NCBI GenBank assembly: GCA_021153325.1
Contig: JAGKTQ010000006.1
Span: 18,874-82,873, forward strand
Source of the DNA: Lachnospiraceae bacterium
Lineage (GTDB): Bacteria > Bacillota > Clostridia > Lachnospirales > Lachnospiraceae
Length of the DNA: 64,000 nucleotides
Reading direction: 5' to 3'
A program made the position numbers and the translations under genes. Shown here piece by piece: positions 18,428 through 27,108 of this stretch (positions are counted from its first letter, which is position 1; every line of letters begins with the position of its first letter). The notes under the pieces were generated by a model. It saw only the letters and a program-made list of their open reading frames with translations. It was not told the DNA's origin and did no database searches.

Positions 18428-19610
18428 CTAAACACTCCGTTAAAATCTCAATCATCGCATCAACATTTTCTTTGGAAATAACAAGTGGCGGCACGAAACG
18501 GATAATGCTTGTTCCTGCATTGATCAGAATCAGACCCTTTTCCAATGCCTTGTTGATCACATCTGCTACTGGTCGGTCAAACACAAGTCCCTGCATCAGT
18601 CCCATTCCACGTCTTGTTTCAATAAAGTCGTATTTTTTTACGAGTTCGTCTAATTTTTCTTCTAAATAAGGAGCTACGGTGTTGACATTATCTAATACCT
18701 TTTCTTCTTCAAACAGATCAAGTACCTTGCTAATGGCTGCCGCTGCCAAAGGATTTCCACCATAAGTAGTTCCATGGTCTCCACTTGTAAGAGAAGAAGC
18801 CGCAACCTTTTCTGTCATTAAAAATGCTCCTACCGGCACACCACATCCAAGTGCTTTTGCAGTTGTCATGATATCCGGTTTCACACCGTAATGCTGCCAT
18901 GCATACATAGCACCAGTACGTCCCATACCGCACTGAATCTCATCTAAAATAAGCAGAATGTCCTTTTCATCACAAAGTGCGCGCACACCTTCTAAAAATT
19001 CTTTCTGAGCCGGGTAAATACCGCCTTCCCCCTGCACAGTTTCCATAATGATGGCACAAGTTTTGTCCGTAACACAGTTTTTCACACTATCCAGATCATT
19101 CATATCTGCAAATTTGATATTGCCGATCATCGGTTCAAATGCTTCTCTGTATTTTGGATTTCCTGTCACGGAAAGAGCACCAAAGGTTCTACCATGGAAA
19201 GAATGATGCAACGCAATGATCTCATGATCTGTCTTTCCATCTTTTAAGTAAGCATATTTTCTTGCAGCCTTTAGGGCACCTTCAATTGCCTCTGCTCCAC
19301 TGTTTGTAAAAAATACTCTGTCCATACCGGACACTTTTTTTAATTTTTTTGCAGCTTCAATGGCTGGCACATTGTAATAATAATTGGAAGTATGGATTAC
19401 TTTATCGATCTGTGCTTTTAAAGCATCGTTGTATCCTTTGTGATTGTATCCCAGTGCAAATACAGCAATTCCTGATACAAAATCCAAATATTTTTTCCCT
19501 TCGATGTCATAAAGGTAAACGCCGTCACCCTTATCTAATACAACCTGATAACGATTGTATGTATGAAGCAATGCCTGTTCTGCTTCTTCTATATATTCCT
19601 GCATCTTCAT
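18417..19610 (-). CDS. argD: Acetylornithine aminotransferase
   Basis: PLP enzyme that converts N-acetylglutamate semialdehyde to N-acetylornithine in arginine synthesis. The 397-residue protein has fold-type-I aminotransferase features: FTNSGAEAIEGALKAARKYA (about 101-120), SFHGRTFGALS, the LDEIQCGMGRTG motif (222-233) and the PLP-binding Lys252 in TTAKALG. It sits in a cluster with argB, argJ and argC, which supports the ArgD rather than an ornithine or GABA aminotransferase assignment. Confidence 0.95.
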   Translation of the reverse strand: MKMQEYIEEAEQALLHTYNRYQVVLDKGDGVYLYDIEGKKYLDFVSGIAVFALGYNHKGYNDALKAQIDKVIHTSNYYYNVPAIEAAKKLKKVSGMDRVFFTNSGAEAIEGALKAARKYAYLKDGKTDHEIIALHHSFHGRTFGALSVTGNPKYREAFEPMIGNIKFADMNDLDSVKNCVTDKTCAIIMETVQGEGGIYPAQKEFLEGVRALCDEKDILLILDEIQCGMGRTGAMYAWQHYGVKPDIMTTAKALGCGVPVGAFLMTEKVAASSLTSGDHGTTYGGNPLAAAAISKVLDLFEEEKVLDNVNTVAPYLEEKLDELVKKYDFIETRRGMGLMQGLVFDRPVADVINKALEKGLILINAGTSIIRFVPPLVISKENVDAMIEILTECLDEL

Positions 19611-19631
19611 CGCTTTCCTTCCTTCCGCTCT

Positions 19632-20540
19632 TTATTTATTTCCGTTCATTTTTTCCAGTTGCTCTTCATTTGCCACAATGGCTGTTCCAATACCTTCGTT
19701 TGTAAAGATTTCCAAAAGCAGGCAGTGTGGGATTCTACCATCCAAAATATGCACTCTGTTTACACCATTTCGAATCGCCTGTGTACAGTTGTTCAATTTT
19801 GGAAGCATACCACCACCGATAAAGCCGTCCTCAATGAGTTTATCTGCTTCGTCTGCAGTAAGTCTTGAAATAAAGGAGCTCTTATCGTTAATATCTTTGT
19901 ATAATCCTTCAATATCTGTCAGGAATGCAAGTTTTTCTGCATTGACTGCTTTTGCGATCGCACATGCTGCATCATCCGCATTAATGTTGTATGTGTTGAA
20001 ATTGTCATCCAGACCGATTGGTGCTACGATCGGAAGAAAATCTTTTTCCAAAAGGTCATATAAGATTTTCGGATCGACCTTTTTGATATCGCCAACGAAA
20101 CCGATATCCTGTCCATCGGAATATTTTTTATCTACCTGTAAGAGTCCGCCGTCTTTTCCACTGATACCGACTGCCTTAACACCCAATTCTTCTACCATAG
20201 TCACTAAACTCTTGTTTACTTTGGAAAGAACCATTTCTGCAATTTCCATCGTCTCTGCATCCGTCACACGAAGACCATTGATGAACTTTGCTTCTTTTCC
20301 GACTTTTCCAACCCAGCGGCTGATCTCCTTTCCACCACCATGTACAATGATCGGTTTGAAACCTACCAATTTTAAAAGCGTAACGTCTTTGATGACATTT
20401 TTCTGTAATTCTTCATTACTCATGGCACTTCCGCCGTATTTTACTACAATGATCTTACGATTAAAATTTTGAATATAAGGAAGGGCTTCGATCAATACCT
20501 CTGCCTTTTCCATTACCTGTTTCATATCTTTCTGTTCCAT
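19632..20540 (-). CDS. argB: Acetylglutamate kinase
   Basis: Amino-acid kinase family enzyme that phosphorylates N-acetylglutamate. The 302-residue protein shows IVVKYGGSAM (about 31-40), VHGGGKEIS, and the C-terminal GFIGGGMLPKLNNCTQAI motif. The N-terminal helix of about 25 residues before the kinase core is of the type seen in hexameric, arginine-inhibited ArgB proteins, so feedback inhibition is likely. Located between argJ and argD. Confidence 0.96.
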   Translation of the reverse strand: MEQKDMKQVMEKAEVLIEALPYIQNFNRKIIVVKYGGSAMSNEELQKNVIKDVTLLKLVGFKPIIVHGGGKEISRWVGKVGKEAKFINGLRVTDAETMEIAEMVLSKVNKSLVTMVEELGVKAVGISGKDGGLLQVDKKYSDGQDIGFVGDIKKVDPKILYDLLEKDFLPIVAPIGLDDNFNTYNINADDAACAIAKAVNAEKLAFLTDIEGLYKDINDKSSFISRLTADEADKLIEDGFIGGGMLPKLNNCTQAIRNGVNRVHILDGRIPHCLLLEIFTNEGIGTAIVANEEQLEKMNGNK

Positions 20541-20564
20541 TTTCTAAATCCTCTCCCTCGTATA

Positions 20565-21791
20565 TTAAGAACGGTAATCCGCGTTAATCTTAACGTAATC
20601 ATAGGACAAGTCACAACCCCATGCTGCAGCCTCTGCCTCGCCCATTTTCATATCTACTAAAACCGTCACTTTCGGTTCTGCCAAGATCTTACTTGCTTCT
20701 TCTTCGCTGTAGTCTGTAGCGACACCATCTTTGTAAATCTGTATTTTACCGTTTTCTCCTTCAAAATACAATTCTATCTTTTCCGGGTCAAACTGCACAC
20801 CGGAATAACCAAGTGCACACAGGATTCTTCCCCAGTTTGCATCATGTCCAAAAATAGCAGCTTTGGTCAGGCTGGAGCAGATAACGGATTTACTCAAAAT
20901 TCTTGCATCTTCTTTTGTTTTTGCATGAATGACTTTTGTTTCAAAAAGTGCGGTTGCACCTTCGCCATCTCCTGCCATCTTTTTGGCAAGTGTTTCGTTT
21001 ACATAACGTAATGCTTCACAGAATTTCTCATAATTTTCATCTTTTGCTGTAATTTCTTCATTTCCTGCCATACCATTTGCCAAAACAACAAACGTATCAT
21101 TCGTAGAAGTATCTCCGTCTACGGAAATCATATTGTAGGTATCGACTACATCCGCTTTCACCGCCTCTATTAAAAGCTCTTTGGAGATAGCAACGTCTGT
21201 TGTTACAAAGGAAAGCATCGTACACATATTGGGATGGATCATACCAGAACCTTTGCACATACCGCCGATCGTTACGGTCTTTCCATGCACTTCAAAAGAA
21301 ACGGCAACCTGTTTGGAAACTGTGTCTGTTGTCATGATAGCTTCTGCTGCCTGCGTTCCTGCCTCGATGCTGTCTGCTAACATAGGCACTAATTTTTCAA
21401 TACCGGCTTCTACTCTGTCCATCGGAAGCTGCTTACCAATTACACCAGTAGAGCCAACCAAAACGGATTTTTCCGGAATATTTAAAAGCTCTGCTGCCTT
21501 TTTTGCAGTTGCTTCACAATAAGAAAAGCCTTCTTTTCCGGTGCAGGCATTTGCTATACCGGAATTCACTACAACCGCCTGTGCAAATTCCTGATTTTCA
21601 ATAATATCTTTATCCCACAAGACCGGAGCAGCTTTTACTACATTTGATGTAAAAGTACCTGCTGCCTTACAAGGTACTTCGCTGTAGATCATTGCCATAT
21701 CTTTTCTGTTCTTATATTTTACAGCTGCCTCTGCACCGGCTGCCTTAAATCCTTTTGCTGCGGTAACGCCGCCTGCCTTTAAAACTTCCAT
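20565..21791 (-). CDS. argJ: Glutamate N-acetyltransferase / amino-acid acetyltransferase
   Basis: Recycles the acetyl group from N-acetylornithine to glutamate and may also acetylate from acetyl-CoA. The precursor self-cleaves into two chains before a Thr nucleophile; the motif KGSGMIHPNMCTML is present with Thr191 (numbered from the start at 21791). This start is chosen because GAGAGG lies five bases upstream; an ATG seven codons earlier lacks a clear ribosome site. Presence of argJ implies the cyclic pathway, in which a dedicated ArgA is needed only for priming if ArgJ is bifunctional. Confidence 0.95.
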   Translation of the reverse strand: MEVLKAGGVTAAKGFKAAGAEAAVKYKNRKDMAMIYSEVPCKAAGTFTSNVVKAAPVLWDKDIIENQEFAQAVVVNSGIANACTGKEGFSYCEATAKKAAELLNIPEKSVLVGSTGVIGKQLPMDRVEAGIEKLVPMLADSIEAGTQAAEAIMTTDTVSKQVAVSFEVHGKTVTIGGMCKGSGMIHPNMCTMLSFVTTDVAISKELLIEAVKADVVDTYNMISVDGDTSTNDTFVVLANGMAGNEEITAKDENYEKFCEALRYVNETLAKKMAGDGEGATALFETKVIHAKTKEDARILSKSVICSSLTKAAIFGHDANWGRILCALGYSGVQFDPEKIELYFEGENGKIQIYKDGVATDYSEEEASKILAEPKVTVLVDMKMGEAEAAAWGCDLSYDYVKINADYRS

Positions 21792-21832
21792 ATCTGCCTC
21801 TCTTTCTGCCATGCTATATGACTCTTCATCTG

Positions 21833-22276
21833 TTATTGATTAAATGCCGTAATGTTTTCTTCATTCAATACAAAATCGTAATAATTTAAATCCTCTCTTT
21901 TTGTCCAACCGATTTCATTCCAAAAAACATTTCCAATGTCATTTTGTGTAAATGCGATCAGGCTGACTTTATTAATTTTTTCAGCTTTCAGACGTTCCAT
22001 GCAATACACGACCATACTTTTTCCAATCCCGTGCATACGATATCCTTCTGCCACACATACATGGTAGAGGCAGCCTCTTCTGCCATCATGCCCGCATAAA
22101 ATACAGCCTACGATCTTGCCGTCTTCTTCTGCTACTACACTCAATCCCGGATTTCGCATCAAAAAGCGTTCCACACCTTCTTTGGAATCATCCACACTAC
22201 GAATACCAAAACCTTTAATCGTCATCCAAAGATCGTGAACTCCCTGATAATCCTCTATTTTCATTTCCCGTATCAT
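21833..22276 (-). CDS. GNAT-family N-acetyltransferase in the arg operon
   Basis: A protein of about 147 residues with the GNAT core: a central strand SVVAEEDGKIVGCILCGHDGRRGCLYHVCVAEGYR followed by the acetyl-CoA loop RMHGIGKSMV. It lies between argC and argJ with short gaps. Position suggests an acetyl-CoA:glutamate acetyltransferase that primes the pathway, but GNAT sequences this short do not reveal substrate. Start choice is uncertain: ATG at 22276 fits AAGG nine bases upstream; TTG 22285 and ATG 22282 are alternatives. Confidence 0.75.
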   Translation of the reverse strand: MIREMKIEDYQGVHDLWMTIKGFGIRSVDDSKEGVERFLMRNPGLSVVAEEDGKIVGCILCGHDGRRGCLYHVCVAEGYRMHGIGKSMVVYCMERLKAEKINKVSLIAFTQNDIGNVFWNEIGWTKREDLNYYDFVLNEENITAFNQ

Positions 22277-22291
22277 GTCCATCAACCTTTT

Positions 22292-23239
22292 CTATAAAAC
22301 TAAACCTTTATTTTCTTCACAGCCTAATAAAATATTCAGGCATTGTACCGCTGCTCCCGAAGCACCTTTTCCAAGATTGTCAAATTGTGCAGAAAGCACC
22401 ATTCTTTCCTCGTTTCCTGTTATGTAAACTTTCAATCCGTCCCAGCCGCTTAAAGAATTTCCAGCAAGCATTCCACCGTATAGATCTTCATTTCCATTTT
22501 CTACGACCTGAACGAATTTTTCACCTTTATAATATTGTGCAAAATACTCTGTCATTTCCTTTGGATTTTTATGACTCTTTAAATATTCTGTATAAAGAGG
22601 AACGGAAACGACCATACCACTGTAATAATCTGCTACGATTGGAGAAAACAATGGCTCTTTCGCAAGTCCCGTAATAGCTTTCATCTCTTTTAAATGCTTA
22701 TGCTGCTGGGTGAGTGCATACTCTCTTGGTGCATCAATATCTTTATTTCTGCCTTCTGCTTCGTATTCGGCGATCATCTTCTTTCCACCACCGCTATAAC
22801 CAGTCAGGGAAAATGCTGCTACTGGATAATCTGCCGGAAGGATTCCCCCTGCGATAAGCGGGTATACTACCGAAATAAATCCTGTTGCATGACAGCCAGG
22901 TACGGCTACTCTTTTTCCATTTTTAATTGCTTCTCTATGCTTTGCAGACAATTCTGGGAAACCATATGCCCAGCCACTTTCTGTACGGTGTGCAGTGGAA
23001 GTATCAATAATTCTTACCTTTTCATTCTCCACCAGACTTACGGATTCTCTTGCAGCTGCATCTGGAAGACAAAGAAATGTAATATCTGATTCATTGATCA
23101 GTCTCTTTCTCTCTGCTACATCTTTTCTAAGTTCACTTGAAATAGGAAGAAGTTCAATATCATCTCTTCCTTCAAAACGTTCATATATTCTTAAACCAGT
23201 CGTTCCTTCACTACCGTCAATAAAAATTTTTGTTTTCAT
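22292..23239 (-). CDS. argC: N-acetyl-gamma-glutamyl-phosphate reductase
   Basis: NADPH-dependent reduction of N-acetylglutamyl phosphate to the semialdehyde. At 315 residues it is the shorter (type 2) ArgC form. Visible features are the N-terminal nucleotide-binding IFIDGSEGTTGLRIYERF and the catalytic Cys116 in VAVPGCHATG. First gene of the minus-strand arginine cluster, preceded by a sigma-A promoter and ArgR-like sites in a divergent region shared with argG. Confidence 0.95.
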   Translation of the reverse strand: MKTKIFIDGSEGTTGLRIYERFEGRDDIELLPISSELRKDVAERKRLINESDITFLCLPDAAARESVSLVENEKVRIIDTSTAHRTESGWAYGFPELSAKHREAIKNGKRVAVPGCHATGFISVVYPLIAGGILPADYPVAAFSLTGYSGGGKKMIAEYEAEGRNKDIDAPREYALTQQHKHLKEMKAITGLAKEPLFSPIVADYYSGMVVSVPLYTEYLKSHKNPKEMTEYFAQYYKGEKFVQVVENGNEDLYGGMLAGNSLSGWDGLKVYITGNEERMVLSAQFDNLGKGASGAAVQCLNILLGCEENKGLVL

Positions 23240-23384
23240 AATTAAAACCTTCCTTTAAATAAATATGAAATTTACAAGTTTTCTCTTTCTGTTAAATTGA
23301 TAAATACACGTTAATCCTTTTGCAAAAATCTTAGAAAATGAGTACTTCTTCACTGCTATACTTAAATTTTTGCATACAGTATGT

Positions 23385-23413
23385 ATTATCCCACTATTTT
23401 CTTGAGTAGGCAA
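23385..23413 (-). promoter_or_regulatory. Candidate sigma-A promoter of argC
   Basis: Minus strand TTGCCT (23408-23413), 17-bp spacer, GATAAT (23385-23390). A TATGCAAAAATTTA half-site resembling an ARG box follows just downstream of the -10 box (near 23356-23370). The leader to argC is about 140 nt. Confidence 0.5.
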
Positions 23414-23486
23414 GTACTAATTATTTGCTTTGGTATGCTATAAAATAGCAGTTCCCCGTCTTAAAGCTCATTTTTTACTCGAATGA

Positions 23487-23587
23487 TATGCATAACTATA
23501 CACCTAGTATGCATAATATGCAAGCATATTTTGGTTTTTATACATTTTATGCATAAAAATTTGCTAAAATATGCATAAATTCCACTT
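23487..23587. promoter_or_regulatory. Arginine-repressor (ArgR/AhrC) operator cluster between argC and argG
   Basis: The 444-bp divergent gap contains four direct copies of TATGCATAA, at 23487-23495, 23508-23516, 23548-23556 and 23570-23578. The spacings are 21, 40 and 22 bp, close to the 21-bp centre spacing of paired ARG boxes. The first copy extends to TATGCATAACTATACACC, which matches most positions of the 18-bp ARG box; the others match best in one half. A TATAAT at 23599-23604, a likely argG -10 box, lies just downstream, so bound repressor would cover the argG promoter. No argR gene is in the window. The rest of the gap (23240-23486) holds the argC promoter and leader. Confidence 0.65.
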
Positions 23588-23683
23588 GCATTCTATCTTA
23601 TAATGTTGTATATTGTTTGCAGGACATTGATAAGGGAATCATTTCCCATACCAAATATACATATTAAAATGGAGGATTTTACA

Positions 23684-24907
23684 ATGAAAGAAAAAGTAAT
23701 TTTAGCGTATTCCGGCGGTTTGGATACCACAGCAATCATTCCTTGGTTAAAAGAGAACTTCGATTATGAAGTAATTTGTGTCTGCATCGACTGTGGACAG
23801 GGCGAAGAGCTTGATGGACTTGAAGAAAGAGCAAAATTCTGTGGTGCTTCTAAATTATACATTGAAGATGTTATTGATGAATTTTGTGATGAATATGTAG
23901 TTCCTTGTGTACAGGCAAATGCTATTTATGAAAACAAATACCTTCTTGGTACTTCCATGGCTCGTCCTGTTATCGCAAAACGTCTTGTTGAGATTGCAAG
24001 AAAAGAAGGCGCTACTGCTATCTGCCACGGTGCTACAGGTAAAGGAAATGACCAGATCCGTTTTGAACTTGGTATCAAAGCACTTGCTCCTGATCTTAAG
24101 ATCATTGCTGCATGGAGAAATGATAAGTGGACAATGGATTCCCGTGAATCTGAAATCGAATACTGCAAAGCTCATGGTATTGACCTTCCATTCTCTGCAG
24201 ATTCTTCTTACAGCCGTGACCGTAACCTCTGGCACATCAGCCATGAAGGTCTTGAATTGGAAGATCCTGCAAATGAGCCGAACTTCGAACATCTTTTAGT
24301 ATTAGGAACAACTCCTGAAAAAGCTCCTGAAGAAGGCGAATATGTAACTATGACTTTTGAAGCCGGTGTACCTACAAGTGTAAACGGCAAACAGATGAAA
24401 GTTTCTGATATTATCCGTGAATTAAACGCTCTTGGTGGAAAACATGGTATCGGTATTGTTGATATCGTAGAAAACCGTGTTGTTGGTATGAAATCCCGTG
24501 GTGTATATGAAACACCAGGTGGAACTATCCTTATGGAAGCTCATCAGCAGTTAGAAGAACTTATCTTAGACCGTGATACTTATGCATTAAAGAAAGATAT
24601 GGGCAACAAACTGGCTCAAATCGTTTACGAAGGAAAATGGTTCACACCACTTCGTGAAGCTGTGCAGGCATTTATTGAATCCACACAGCAGTATGTTACA
24701 GGTGAAGTAAAATTCAAGCTTTACAAAGGTAATATCATCAAAGCTGGAACAACTTCTCCATACTCTCTGTACAACGAAAGCATTGCTTCCTTTACAACAG
24801 GTGATTTATATGACCACCACGACGCAGAAGGCTTCATCAATCTGTTCGGTCTTTCCTGTAAAGTACGTGCAATGAAAATGCAGGAAGTAGAAAATAACAA
24901 CAAATAA
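23684..24907 (+). CDS. argG: Argininosuccinate synthase
   Basis: ATP-dependent condensation of citrulline with aspartate. The 407-residue protein has the PP-loop LAYSGGLDTTAIIPWL at its N-terminus, ATGKGNDQIRFE and the conserved TFEAGVPTSVNGK region. The start at 23684 is set by a perfect GGAGG eight bases upstream; the reading frame continues 27 codons further 5' but has no ribosome site. Codon usage is typical of a highly expressed gene. It is transcribed divergently from the argC cluster through the ArgR-like operator region. argH and carbamoyltransferase genes are not in the window. Confidence 0.97.
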   Translation: MKEKVILAYSGGLDTTAIIPWLKENFDYEVICVCIDCGQGEELDGLEERAKFCGASKLYIEDVIDEFCDEYVVPCVQANAIYENKYLLGTSMARPVIAKRLVEIARKEGATAICHGATGKGNDQIRFELGIKALAPDLKIIAAWRNDKWTMDSRESEIEYCKAHGIDLPFSADSSYSRDRNLWHISHEGLELEDPANEPNFEHLLVLGTTPEKAPEEGEYVTMTFEAGVPTSVNGKQMKVSDIIRELNALGGKHGIGIVDIVENRVVGMKSRGVYETPGGTILMEAHQQLEELILDRDTYALKKDMGNKLAQIVYEGKWFTPLREAVQAFIESTQQYVTGEVKFKLYKGNIIKAGTTSPYSLYNESIASFTTGDLYDHHDAEGFINLFGLSCKVRAMKMQEVENNNK

Positions 24908-24945
24908 GTTTACAAAATCTTAATAGATACAAATAGGAATATTTT

Positions 24946-24974
24946 TTGACAAACACCCATCCAAAGTTTAGAAT
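24946..24974 (+). promoter_or_regulatory. Strong sigma-A promoter of the DUF1294 gene
   Basis: Perfect TTGACA (24946-24951), 17-bp spacer, TAGAAT (24969-24974). Expected transcription start is near 24981, about 30 nt before the coding start. An inverted-repeat arm lies inside the spacer. Confidence 0.65.
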
Positions 24975-25005
24975 AGATTTATGACTTCAAAACTTTTGGA
25001 TGGGT
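24955..25005 (+). terminator. Inverted repeat after argG: terminator or operator
   Basis: Arms ACCCATCCAAA (24955-24965) and TTTGGATGGGT (24995-25005) are perfectly complementary, with a 29-nt loop and ATTTTTAT after the second arm. In argG read-through RNA this could act as a weak intrinsic terminator. The first arm lies in the spacer of the next promoter and the second at the ribosome site of the next gene, so an operator role is equally possible. Confidence 0.45.
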
Positions 25006-25011
25006 ATTTTT

Positions 25012-25305
25012 ATGAATGCAATTACATTGATCATTATTTATTTTATCATTTTAAATATATTAGGCTTCGCCTTGATGGGAATAGATAAACGCAAGGCGAT
25101 CAAACACTTATGGCGTATTCCTGAATCCGTGCTCTTTATTGTTGCCATCATCGGTGGCAGTATCGGCAGCATTTTGGGAATGCAAGTTTTCCGTCATAAA
25201 ACAAGGACCTGGAATTTTGTATATGGCATGCCTGCTATCTTGATCATTCAGGTCATTCTTTTATTGCTTATTTTGAATGCGCCAGTGCAGTTCTTGACGA
25301 TATAA
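25012..25305 (+). CDS. DUF1294 family small membrane protein
   Basis: A 97-residue integral membrane protein with three hydrophobic stretches and the DUF1294 core: GFALMGIDKRKAIKHLWRIPE, then IGGSIGSILGMQVFRHKTRTWNF. Function of the family is unknown. The ATG at 25012 is preferred because GGATGGG lies at ribosome-site distance; an ATG four codons upstream has none. It may be co-transcribed with the LytTR regulator 45 bp downstream. Confidence 0.85.
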   Translation: MNAITLIIIYFIILNILGFALMGIDKRKAIKHLWRIPESVLFIVAIIGGSIGSILGMQVFRHKTRTWNFVYGMPAILIIQVILLLLILNAPVQFLTI

Positions 25306-25350
25306 TACCGCGTATTCTCAAACTATACTGGAGAGAAAGAAGGAAATTTC

Positions 25351-26067
25351 ATGCACATTGCAATTTGTGATGATAACATTGCTGACCGCAAGCAATTAGA
25401 GCGTCTTTTAAAAAGAGAATCGGACAAGCTTGGAGATACAAGGGAACCTTTTTATATTGATGGATATGGTAATCCAGAAATGGTCATGGGCTCTCCTATG
25501 CTTTACAGTGCCTTTTTTATTGATATGACAGCCAGTACCAAAAACGGCTATGAGATTGCTATGGACCTGATCCATATTGGCGTTACTGTACCGATCATTT
25601 TATGTATATCAAAAATTAATTACAAAGAATTTGATCTGCCGGACAACTGTTACTTTTTACAAAAGCCAATTCTTTTGGAAGAACTGAATAACATACTGCA
25701 GATCATTTTAAACGCCTTTGACAACAAAGTACCTCATATCGAGATCCGCACGGAAAAAGAAACTCTTTATGCCTTGGAAAATGATATTATGTACATTGTT
25801 TCAGACGGACATTTTAGCAAGATACATTTAAAAGATGAGACCGTTTTAGAAGTTGCCGATAGCATAGAAAATTTCTACGAAGAAAATCAGCAAATGACTT
25901 GTTTTCTTCCGGTATCTTACAAGACGATCGTAAATGTCGCTTATATTTCGCAGACCTCCTATTTTTCCGTACAAACAAAAAATGGACGTAAGTTTTTCTT
26001 ACATCCAAATTTCCGCAAATATGTTTATTATATGTTTGAAGAGTACAAACGAACTTCTACACAGTAA
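25351..26067 (+). CDS. LytTR-family response regulator (AgrA-like)
   Basis: A 238-residue regulator: receiver domain (about 1-118, ICDDN acidic pocket, likely phosphoacceptor Asp58 in FFIDMT, Lys in LQKPI) and a C-terminal LytTR DNA-binding domain (about 130-235, PHIEIRTEKETLYALENDIMYIVSDGHFSKIHL...). No histidine kinase gene is adjacent, so it is an orphan in this window. Its 3' end overlaps the convergent degV-like gene by 11 bp. Confidence 0.88.
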   Translation: MHIAICDDNIADRKQLERLLKRESDKLGDTREPFYIDGYGNPEMVMGSPMLYSAFFIDMTASTKNGYEIAMDLIHIGVTVPIILCISKINYKEFDLPDNCYFLQKPILLEELNNILQIILNAFDNKVPHIEIRTEKETLYALENDIMYIVSDGHFSKIHLKDETVLEVADSIENFYEENQQMTCFLPVSYKTIVNVAYISQTSYFSVQTKNGRKFFLHPNFRKYVYYMFEEYKRTSTQ

Positions 26068-26896
26068 CGACTATGCCGCCGTCATTCGCATACACCGTGC
26101 CGACACCGGCGGCATTGTGTATATATACTCCTTTAAAATTCATTTTTTCTACGAGCATCTGTTTCACCTTTTCTGCTCTTTCAGGGCAGTTAACATGGGT
26201 AATGATCAAATTTTTCTGTTCTGTTTCCACCGCTTCTTTTACAACTGTATCTACCATTTTGGCAAGCGCTTTTTTCATTCCAACTGCCTGCCCTCTCTGT
26301 ACAATGACTCCTTTTTCAGCTCCCATAACAGGTTTGATATTTAACGTCGATGCAACAATTGCCTTGACACCTGTCAGACGTCCATTTTTACGAAGTGTTT
26401 CTAAGTCATCTAATACAAAATAAGTATTCATGGCATCGCGAAAGGCTTCTAACTGCTCTACGATTTTCTCGAAAGGCATTCCTGCCTCTTCTAATTCCAT
26501 GGCTTTCAATGCAATCTGCGTTTCTCCACAGCATGCCGACTCCGAATCACAAATGTGAATGTTCTTATTCTGTCCATAAGTCTCATAATATAAGTTCTTT
26601 CCCAGCACTGCGCTATTATAGCTTCCGCTCAGTTTTGAAGATAATGTCACAACAAACACATCATCTACCGGAGCATTATATGCCTCCATATATTTTTCCG
26701 GAGAAGGGCAGGCGGTCTTCGCGCACTGGCTGGACTCAGCAACTCTTTTTATAAAATCAAGCTGGTCAAAATTTTCATCATCCCATACTTGATAATCTCC
26801 AATATAAAGTTCTAACGGAACAATCTCTAAACGGGGATCTTTTTTTAATTCTTCTGGCAATTCACAACAACTATCAACAACAATTTTATAACTCAT
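26057..26896 (-). CDS. DegV family fatty-acid-binding protein
   Basis: A 279-residue DegV/FakB-type protein that binds a long-chain fatty acid. Family features: YKIVVDSCCELPEEL at the N-terminus, TACPSPEKYMEAYN, VVTLSSKLSGSYNSA and LDDLETLRKNGRLTG. FakB proteins present the fatty acid to FakA kinase for phosphorylation; fakA is not in the window. It converges with the LytTR gene and overlaps it by 11 bp. Confidence 0.92.
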   Translation of the reverse strand: MSYKIVVDSCCELPEELKKDPRLEIVPLELYIGDYQVWDDENFDQLDFIKRVAESSQCAKTACPSPEKYMEAYNAPVDDVFVVTLSSKLSGSYNSAVLGKNLYYETYGQNKNIHICDSESACCGETQIALKAMELEEAGMPFEKIVEQLEAFRDAMNTYFVLDDLETLRKNGRLTGVKAIVASTLNIKPVMGAEKGVIVQRGQAVGMKKALAKMVDTVVKEAVETEQKNLIITHVNCPERAEKVKQMLVEKMNFKGVYIHNAAGVGTVYANDGGIVVTV

Positions 26897-27006
26897 AACT
26901 ACTCCAATCCATCATAAAAACCGTAAGCTTTCGTATTTAATGTTTTTACACACAGTTTTCAATACTGCTTATGATAGCATATGCTGCTATTACTGTAAAG
27001 GATATT

Positions 27007-27035
27007 TTGAAATTTCTTCTCTTCTATGGTAAACT
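27007..27035 (+). promoter_or_regulatory. Candidate promoter of the DUF5721-like gene
   Basis: TTGAAA (27007-27012), 17-bp spacer, TAAACT (27030-27035), in the 200-bp gap divergent from the degV-like gene. Matches five of six and four of six consensus bases. Confidence 0.45.
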
Positions 27036-27108
27036 AGTTTTATATGTGATTTTGTATAGGATAACCCCACTGTAACAGGTACACCGCTTTATCAGAATGG
27101 AGCATAAA

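Noticed and set aside
19678..20472. 264-codon plus-strand frame across argB
   Set aside because: Antisense shadow of a firmly identified gene; Ser/Pro/Phe-rich composition typical of reverse-complement reading.
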